A stretch of DNA of 6,341 nucleotides, from NCBI GenBank assembly GCA_030698575.1, contig JAUYMQ010000211.1:1-6341 (forward strand), written 5' to 3'. This DNA comes from Deltaproteobacteria bacterium (GTDB lineage: Bacteria; JAUYMQ01). Shown one piece after another: positions 1 through 4,039 of this stretch. Below the pieces are notes generated by a model. It did no database searches. It saw only the letters and a program-made list of their open reading frames with translations, and had not been told where the DNA came from. Within the stretch, counting starts at the first letter, position 1; the number at the start of each line of letters is the position of its first letter. The position numbers were made by a program, and so were the translations under genes.

Positions 1-195
1 TGCGAGCCGGAGTGTCCCTGGGAGGCGATCTTCGAGGACAGCGCGGTCCCGGACGTCTTCAAGGATGACATCGAGCTGAACGTGCGCATGACGGACTCGA
101 AGGATCTTTTCCGTGTTCCCGAGGCTGAGGAGCGGGATCGCCCGACGCCGGAGCAGATCGCAGAGAACAAGAAGAAGTGGGGGTTCGAGGGTTGA
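1..195 (+). CDS. ferredoxin, C-terminal part (gene cut by window edge)
   Basis: Frame 1 is open from the first base to the TGA at 193-195 and gives the last 64 residues of a protein. It opens with CEPECPWEAIF, the end of a CxxCxxCxxxCP iron-sulfur motif: Cys1 is the third cysteine and Cys5, followed by Pro, the fourth. In bacterial ferredoxins with seven or eight irons this segment is followed by an acidic stretch like the one seen here (EDSAVPDVFKDDIELN). The protein would be a small soluble cytoplasmic electron carrier. The tail, with RPTPEQIAENKKKWG near the end, is a longer charged extension of a kind I associate with 'ferredoxin family' proteins of GC-rich phyla. The N-terminal half and first cluster lie outside the window, so the cluster type (3Fe-4S plus 4Fe-4S, or two 4Fe-4S) cannot be decided. 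The stop overlaps the start of the downstream oxidoreductase, which suggests cotranscription. Confidence 0.85.
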   Translation, partial: CEPECPWEAIFEDSAVPDVFKDDIELNVRMTDSKDLFRVPEAEERDRPTPEQIAENKKKWGFEG

Positions 196-1169
196 GGGCT
201 GTCCTCATCCGCGAGCCGGGAGGGCCGGATGCGCTCGTTGTCGCGGAAGTTTCCGACCCCGCGCCCGGCGAAGGAGAGATACTCGTCCGGAACAGGGCCA
301 CGGCGCTCAACCGCGCCGACGTCCTGCAGCGAATGGGGTTCTATCCGCCACCGCCCGGCGCAAGCGAGGTGCCCGGCCTCGAATGCGCCGGCGAGGTCGA
401 GTCGCTTGGAGCGGGGGTATCCGGCTTCACTTCCGGCGATCGCGTCTTCGCGCTGCTGGCCGGCGGCGGCTACGCCGAAAAGGTAGTCGTGCCTGCCCCC
501 GTCGTCATGCGCATCCCCGATCGGCTCGACTTCGAGCATGCAGCCGCCGTTCCCGAAGTTTTCACCACCGCCTATGACAACCTCGTCAATCACGGCCGGA
601 TTCAATCAGGCGAATGGGCGCTCGTGCATGGCGGCGGCAGCGGCGTAGGCACCGCGAGCATCCAGTTGCTCAAGCGGCGGGGGGCGAAGGTTGCCGTCAC
701 TGTGGGCTCGAAAGAAAAGGCCGAACGCTGTCTCGCGCTGGGGGCCGACGCGGCCATCAATTACAAGGAAGAGGATTTCGCGGAAGCCGCCCGCGCCGCC
801 ACGGGCGGGCGGGGTGTGAACGTCATTCTGGACATCATCGGAGCTGCTTACCTCGAAGGAAATCTGAAGTGCCTGGCCCCCGATGGGCGCCTTGTCATCA
901 TAGGCGCCATGGGCGGACTGCAGAGCGAGATCAATCTGGGGCTGATGCTCGGGAAGCGGCTCTCCATTCAGGCCACAACGCTGCGCGCGCGGCCGGTGGA
1001 GTACAAGGCGCGACTCGCGCGCCAGCTCGAGGCCGACGTTCTGCCGGGCCTCGCCGACGGCTCACTCGTGCCGGTGGTTGATCGGATCTTCGATCTGGAC
1101 GGGGTCGCCGACGCTCATCGTCTCATGGAATCGAACGCGCACTTCGGAAAGATCGTTCTCCGCATCTAG
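192..1169 (+). CDS. NAD(P)H:quinone oxidoreductase, PIG3-type zinc-free MDR family
   Basis: This encodes 325 residues, the usual length for the PIG3-like (TIGR02824-type) branch of the medium-chain dehydrogenase/reductase superfamily, cytoplasmic enzymes that reduce quinones with NADPH. Family landmarks appear in order: N-terminal MRAVLIREPGGPDAL, ALNRADVLQRMGFYPPPPGAS near residues 40-60, PGLECAGEV, GDRVFALLAGGGYAE, and PEVFTTAYDNL. Next come the Rossmann nucleotide loop HGGGSGVGTASIQL (H at residue 146), GADAAINYKEEDF, and the late STLRARP-like stretch TTLRARPVEYKA. It ends in HFGKIVLRI. The GroES-like half precedes the cofactor-binding half, and I see no structural-zinc cysteine cluster. 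I chose TTG at 192 because it gives the family's N-terminus and has a G-rich stretch (179-183) about 8 nt upstream; an in-frame GTG at 177 would add five atypical residues. The TTG overlaps the ferredoxin TGA, implying translational coupling. The exact quinone or other substrate is not known. Confidence 0.93.
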   Translation: MRAVLIREPGGPDALVVAEVSDPAPGEGEILVRNRATALNRADVLQRMGFYPPPPGASEVPGLECAGEVESLGAGVSGFTSGDRVFALLAGGGYAEKVVVPAPVVMRIPDRLDFEHAAAVPEVFTTAYDNLVNHGRIQSGEWALVHGGGSGVGTASIQLLKRRGAKVAVTVGSKEKAERCLALGADAAINYKEEDFAEAARAATGGRGVNVILDIIGAAYLEGNLKCLAPDGRLVIIGAMGGLQSEINLGLMLGKRLSIQATTLRARPVEYKARLARQLEADVLPGLADGSLVPVVDRIFDLDGVADAHRLMESNAHFGKIVLRI

Positions 1170-1175
1170 GGGCGC

Positions 1176-1205
1176 ACCACCGCCGGCAGATCAGTTGCCG
1201 GTGGT
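1176..1205. terminator. weak inverted repeat between convergent genes
   Basis: ACCACC-(GCC)-GGCA at 1176-1188 pairs with TGCCGGTGGT at 1196-1205 across a 7-nt loop, giving a 10-bp stem with a 3-nt bulge. It lies just after the quinone oxidoreductase stop and covers the last codons of the oppositely oriented small gene, where a bidirectional terminator would sit. There is no T-tract on either side, so intrinsic termination is not well supported; it may be a 3'-end stabilising hairpin or chance in GC-rich DNA. Confidence 0.25.
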
Positions 1206-1424
1206 CGCGATATTGTCGGCATCTTCGTAACGCTTTGTATCGCTGTTCTTCGCTCTGTCCATGCTGTGCTCGACGCGGTCCTTCAGCGTAGTGTTCTCGC
1301 CGGACTTCACCACGCCCATCTTCACAAGCACGCCTCCAAAGGCTCCTTGCTCACCCTTCGTCGTGAACTCGACGGCGAAGGCGACGAGAACGAGGAACAG
1401 AATAAACTTCACCAGAGTCTTCAC
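1191..1424 (-). CDS. small membrane-anchored protein of unknown function
   Basis: This encodes 77 residues from a GTG start (complement of 1422-1424). The start is supported by a strong Shine-Dalgarno sequence, GGGAGGT (complement of 1429-1435), with GGAGG 5 nt from the GTG. Residues 3-20 (TLVKFILFLVLVAFAVEF) form one hydrophobic segment after a single Lys, so it is probably a signal anchor or uncleaved signal peptide. There is no lipobox cysteine. The remaining ~55 residues are hydrophilic and charged (LKDRVEHSMDRAKNSDTKRYEDADN) and would probably sit in the periplasm. The middle (GAFGGVLVKMGVV) is Gly/Val-rich and could be a weak second amphipathic segment. I do not recognise a family. The strong ribosome binding site, sensible N-terminus and lack of any better reading in the region support it as a real gene. 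It is convergent with the quinone oxidoreductase and codirectional with the DUF983 gene upstream. Confidence 0.7.
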   Translation of the reverse strand: MKTLVKFILFLVLVAFAVEFTTKGEQGAFGGVLVKMGVVKSGENTTLKDRVEHSMDRAKNSDTKRYEDADNIATTGN

Positions 1425-1428
1425 GGCT

Positions 1429-1435
1429 ACCTCCC
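1429..1435 (-). promoter_or_regulatory. Shine-Dalgarno of the small membrane protein gene
   Basis: The minus strand reads GGGAGGT here, and its GGAGG core ends 5 nt before the GTG start at 1424. It is the strongest ribosome binding site in the window and decides the non-ATG start. The first two bases lie next to or within the 3' arm of the hairpin at 1434-1455. Confidence 0.7.
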
Positions 1436-1455
1436 AAGCGGGTTTCCCCGCGTGG
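1434..1455 (-). promoter_or_regulatory. GAAA-tetraloop hairpin abutting the ribosome binding site
   Basis: On the minus strand the sequence reads CCA-C-GCGGG-GAAA-CCCGC-T-TGG: a perfect 5-bp GC stem closed by a GNRA-type GAAA loop, then one C/T mismatch and three more pairs. The 3' arm ends in the first bases of the Shine-Dalgarno. Position and loop type suggest an RNA structure in the leader of the small gene. A regulatory role is inference. It lacks a U-tract, so it is not a good terminator for the upstream DUF983 gene. Confidence 0.4.
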
Positions 1456-1458
1456 CCG

Positions 1459-1474
1459 AACGGGCTTTCCCGCC
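1459..1474 (-). promoter_or_regulatory. second leader hairpin, AAAG loop
   Basis: The minus strand reads GGCGGG-AAAG-CCCGTT: four G-C/C-G pairs plus two G-U pairs around a tetraloop. It lies 3 nt upstream of the GAAA hairpin, so the two would stack in tandem in the leader of the small membrane protein gene. GC richness makes chance pairing possible. Confidence 0.3.
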
Positions 1475-1525
1475 CAGCCGAACTGCGGGCCGGGGGTCAA
1501 TCGCATCAATAAGATCGGCCTGATC

Positions 1526-1552
1526 GGGCGGGGACTTAAGGGCGGGGCGGGG
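1526..1552 (+). other. G-quadruplex-type motif in the intergenic spacer
   Basis: Five G-runs of 3-4 bases are separated by loops of 1, 6, 1 and 1 nt (GGGCGGGG, ACTTAA, GGGCGGGGCGGGG), which satisfies the usual G3+N1-7 rule on the + strand. The octamer GGGCGGGG occurs twice, 14 nt apart. It sits 18 nt beyond the stop of the DUF983 gene and about 100 nt upstream of the small gene. For the leftward transcript the G-rich strand is the template. I could see no credible sigma70 promoter for the small gene in the rest of this 145-nt spacer. Confidence 0.35.
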
Positions 1553-1569
1553 TAGCCGGGAGCGGAGGC

Positions 1570-2118
1570 CTAACGGCGGCGGGGCCGCGGGAACAAAAGA
1601 TCGCGCACGAAGGGATAAAGCCCGCCGCCCCGGATGTAGACGGGGGAGGCGCGGGGGGCGGGACGCCGGGCGCGGCTTTCCGCTTCGTGAATCATCCGGC
1701 GGGAGTCCGGGCGCGGATCGGCGGCGGCGGACCAGTGGAGGCGTGCGCGCGTGCGCGCCGAAACTTCGACCCCCCCTGCCCAGTACATGAAGCCGAGCCA
1801 GAGGGCCTTCGAAGGCCGCAGGGCGAGAAGCGAGAGAAGGCCGGCGATGAGCGCGACAGAGAATTCAGGTGGGATCGGGCCGTTCATGCCCGTGCCGGTG
1901 ACGAACATCCAGATGAAAATGGCGAGCGCGCCGAGGAAGCCGATCGAATGCGCGATCCAGGTCGGCGTGGTCCAGTCGCCCACCCATTGCTCGTACACCA
2001 GTCCGCAGCGGGGACAGGCCGGAAGGAACGCGAACCAGCCGCGGAAGAGACGTCCTTTCCCGCAGCAGGGGCAACGGGTGAGGATCGTGCTTACGAAGAG
2101 AATTCTCAGGAATGTCAT
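1570..2118 (-). CDS. DUF983-type zinc-ribbon membrane protein with Arg-rich C-terminal extension
   Basis: This encodes 182 residues from ATG (complement of 2116-2118). The N-terminus carries a zinc-ribbon-like pair: CPCCGKGRLFRGW (Cys16, Cys19, with an extra Cys18) and CPRCGL (Cys35, Cys38). It is followed by EQWVGDW and two hydrophobic spans near residues 55-75 and 86-114. This ribbon-plus-two-helices layout is the DUF983 family, small membrane proteins of unknown biochemical function. The family is usually about 120-140 residues. Here about 63 further residues follow the second span, 16 of them Arg and several Pro, with no recognisable domain. Upstream, GGAG is 12 nt from the ATG but only 6 nt from an in-frame GTG at 2124, so translation may begin there (two extra residues). 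The longer in-frame extension to 2256 would run into the divergent ClC gene and has no family support. The gene is divergent from ClC and codirectional with the small membrane protein. Confidence 0.8.
   Translation of the reverse strand: MTFLRILFVSTILTRCPCCGKGRLFRGWFAFLPACPRCGLVYEQWVGDWTTPTWIAHSIGFLGALAIFIWMFVTGTGMNGPIPPEFSVALIAGLLSLLALRPSKALWLGFMYWAGGVEVSARTRARLHWSAAADPRPDSRRMIHEAESRARRPAPRASPVYIRGGGLYPFVRDLLFPRPRRR
1642..1670 (+). other. G-quadruplex-type motif inside the DUF983 gene tail
   Basis: Runs of 5, 6, 3 and 3 G are separated by loops of 6, 1 and 5 nt on the + strand. The motif lies in the part coding for the Arg/Pro-rich tail, so codon composition alone could explain it (Arg and Pro codons read CGN and CCN on the coding strand). 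Confidence 0.25.
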
Positions 2119-2173
2119 GGTCACACCGCACTCCGGCCCGTAAGTGTACCGCAGCTCCCAAGATCCCTGCTTG

Positions 2174-2202
2174 TTGTGATCGACCCGGGTTGCGGCTAGA
2201 TT
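2174..2202 (+). promoter_or_regulatory. candidate sigma70-type promoter for the ClC-helicase genes
   Basis: TTGTGA (2174-2179) and TAGATT (2197-2202) are separated by 17 nt, and each matches the -35 or -10 consensus at four of six positions. Transcription would start near 2209, leaving a leader of about 19 nt that still contains the Shine-Dalgarno at 2219-2222. It is the only reasonable candidate I saw in the 109-nt divergent region. No equally good promoter is visible for the leftward DUF983 gene. Confidence 0.35.
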
Positions 2203-2218
2203 GAGGTTTCCTCCCGCC

Positions 2219-2222
2219 GGAG
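2219..2222 (+). promoter_or_regulatory. Shine-Dalgarno of the ClC gene
   Basis: GGAG within GCCGGAG lies 5 nt before the ATG at 2228. It favours that start over the in-frame TTG at 2201, which lies upstream of the site and lacks a ribosome binding site of its own. Confidence 0.6.
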
Positions 2223-2227
2223 CCTCG

Positions 2228-4039
2228 ATGCGCCTTCGGATCCACAGGCGAATCAAACTATCCGAACAGACTCAGATGCTCCTCCTCGGCATGGGGACGG
2301 GTGTCGTGGTGGGTTATGCCGCGGTGCTCTTCATCCTGTTGATTGAACTGATGCAGGTCGCCTTCTTCGGCGAGTCCGGAAAGCTCTTCGAGGTTCTGCA
2401 GTATACTCCCTGGTACCGGATCGTCCTGGTGCCGGCGCTGGGCGGCCTGGCGGCGGGCATGGCGATACAGTTCCTGGCGCCCGAGGCCCGGGGTCACGGC
2501 GTTTCCGAAGTCATGGAGGCCATCGCGCTCGAGGGGGGCGTCATCCGCGGGCGGGTGGCCCTCGTCAAGACCCTCGCGTCGGCCTTCACGCTCGGTTCTG
2601 GCGGAGCCGTGGGGCGCGAGGGGCCGATCGTGCAGATCGGGGCGGCGATCGCTTCGAAAATCGGCCAGGTCTTCGGCGCGAACTCCCGCCAGCTCACCAC
2701 ACTGGCCGGTTGCGGCGCGGCAGCGGGAATCGCGGCGATCTTCAACGCGCCCATCGCAGGGGCGATCTTCTCGCTCGAAGTGATACTCGGCGATTTCGGT
2801 TTGGCGACTTTTGCGCCAATTGTGCTTGCATCGGTCATGGGCACCGTCGTTGCCCAGTCCCAGCTCGGCAACTACCCCTCTTTCGAAGCGCCGGCCTACA
2901 AGTTCGAATCGCTGTTCATCGAAGTGCCTCTTTTCATGGTGCTGGGGATCCTGGCGGGGCTTCTTTCAGTCGCCTTCATCCGGGCGCTGGAGCATTCCGA
3001 GGACAGCTTCACGCGGCTCAGGGTCTGGGAGCCGCTGAAGGCTGCAATTGGCGGGCTGATGGTCGGACTCATCGGTCTTGCCGTGCCGCACGTGATGGGG
3101 GGCGGCTATTCGGTCATGACGGCGGCGCTTTTCGATCGCCTGCCCTGGATGCTGCTCTGCTCCCTCATCGTTCTGAAGCTTGTCGCGACCTCCATCACCG
3201 TTGGCTCGGGGGGGTCGGGCGGCACCTTCGCTCCGGCGCTGTTTCTCGGCGTGGCGCTGGGCGGGGCCTTCGGGCAGCTGGCTCAGATTCTCTTTCCCGC
3301 GCACACGGGATCTCCCGGCGCATACGCGCTGGTCGGCATGGGAGCGGTTCTGGCGGGAGCGGCCCAGGCGCCTCTCACGGCGCTGCTGCTGGCCTTCGAG
3401 GTCACCAACAGCTATCAGACGATCCTCCCGGTGATGATCGCCTGCTCCATCAGCGCCATCATCACACGGCGGTACGCGCGCGAGTCGATCTATACGATGA
3501 AGCTCGCCAGGCGCGGCATCGACATCCGTGCGGGTCGGGAGGTTCACGTCCTGCGGGCCCTCAAGGTGTCGGGCGTCATGAATCGGCAAGTCACCTGCGT
3601 TCAGGAGAGCATGAAGTTCGGAGAGCTTCTGGAGTTCGTTTCACACACCCGCTATGGTGACTTTCCGGTCCTCAACGCCGACGGCAAACTCTCGGGTGTG
3701 ATCAGCTTCCAGGACTACAAGGAAGTCGCCCTCGAGCAGGGGCTGGAGGACGTCATCATCGTGCGGGAACTGATGAACTCCGACGTGGTGACGGTGACGG
3801 AGCGGGACGATCTAGACGTGGCGTTGCAGCGCGTCGCCTCCCGCGACTTCGAGCAGATCCCCGTGGTTGCCGCCGACGATCCCAGGCGTGTCGTGGGCAT
3901 GCTTTCGCGGCGCGACATCCTGATCGCCTACAACAAGGCCCTGCTGCAATTGCGGTCGCCAGCGCCTCCCTCCGGCGAGCCTGGCCCCGGCAAGCCTGCC
4001 GGCGAGGGCGCCGCAGTTAAGGATCGAACCGATCGATGA
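2228..4039 (+). CDS. ClC-family chloride channel/transporter with two CBS domains
   Basis: This encodes a 603-residue inner-membrane protein. Residues ~17-425 are the ClC voltage-gated chloride channel fold, with many hydrophobic helices. Pore landmarks: GHGVSEV (89-95) at the place of the GSGIPEV loop, GSGGAVGREGP (123-133) with the gating glutamate at 131, FNAPIAG (172-178), GGTFAP (331-336) at the place of GIFIP, and SIY with Tyr422 at the place of the central anion-coordinating tyrosine. At the internal proton-glutamate position of the E. coli exchanger (E203), this protein has Val185 after Glu184. Two CBS domains follow: ~444-500 (VSGVMNRQV to GVISFQDY) and ~512-570 (VRELMNSDV to GMLSRRDIL). 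They commonly bind adenine nucleotides and could tune activity. The last ~27 residues are a Pro/Gly-rich tail. The role is chloride or other anion movement across the membrane; channel versus H+/Cl- exchange is unsettled. Fluoride-type CLC signatures are absent. The stop overlaps the helicase start by ATGA. Confidence 0.95.
   Translation: MRLRIHRRIKLSEQTQMLLLGMGTGVVVGYAAVLFILLIELMQVAFFGESGKLFEVLQYTPWYRIVLVPALGGLAAGMAIQFLAPEARGHGVSEVMEAIALEGGVIRGRVALVKTLASAFTLGSGGAVGREGPIVQIGAAIASKIGQVFGANSRQLTTLAGCGAAAGIAAIFNAPIAGAIFSLEVILGDFGLATFAPIVLASVMGTVVAQSQLGNYPSFEAPAYKFESLFIEVPLFMVLGILAGLLSVAFIRALEHSEDSFTRLRVWEPLKAAIGGLMVGLIGLAVPHVMGGGYSVMTAALFDRLPWMLLCSLIVLKLVATSITVGSGGSGGTFAPALFLGVALGGAFGQLAQILFPAHTGSPGAYALVGMGAVLAGAAQAPLTALLLAFEVTNSYQTILPVMIACSISAIITRRYARESIYTMKLARRGIDIRAGREVHVLRALKVSGVMNRQVTCVQESMKFGELLEFVSHTRYGDFPVLNADGKLSGVISFQDYKEVALEQGLEDVIIVRELMNSDVVTVTERDDLDVALQRVASRDFEQIPVVAADDPRRVVGMLSRRDILIAYNKALLQLRSPAPPSGEPGPGKPAGEGAAVKDRTDR

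Noticed and set aside
1261-1523. Two overlapping + strand frames opposite the small membrane protein
   Set aside because: They lack a ribosome binding site and sensible protein features, whereas the minus strand has a strong site and a membrane segment.
1521-1569. Intrinsic terminator after the DUF983 gene
   Set aside because: I found only short GATC-GATC pairing and G/C runs, with no stable stem followed by a T-tract on the minus strand.
1687-2199. 170-residue open frame on the + strand opposite the DUF983 gene
   Set aside because: It is Arg/Glu/Pro-rich with no domain and is fully antisense to a gene with clear family motifs; it is a shadow of GC-rich coding.
2201-2227. TTG start at 2201 for the ClC gene
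   Set aside because: It overlaps the candidate -10 element, lies upstream of the good GGAG site, and the ATG at 2228 has proper spacing.
2119-2256. 46-codon N-terminal extension of the DUF983 reading frame
   Set aside because: It would overlap the divergent ClC start and promoter region, has no family similarity, and better starts with a GGAG site exist at 2118/2124.
3208-3222. G-rich run in the ClC gene as a regulatory element
   Set aside because: It is explained by the conserved Gly-rich pore sequence GSGGSGG.
2966-3589. 207-residue minus-strand frame inside the ClC gene
   Set aside because: It is antisense to conserved ClC and CBS sequence, of low-complexity charged composition, with no motif.
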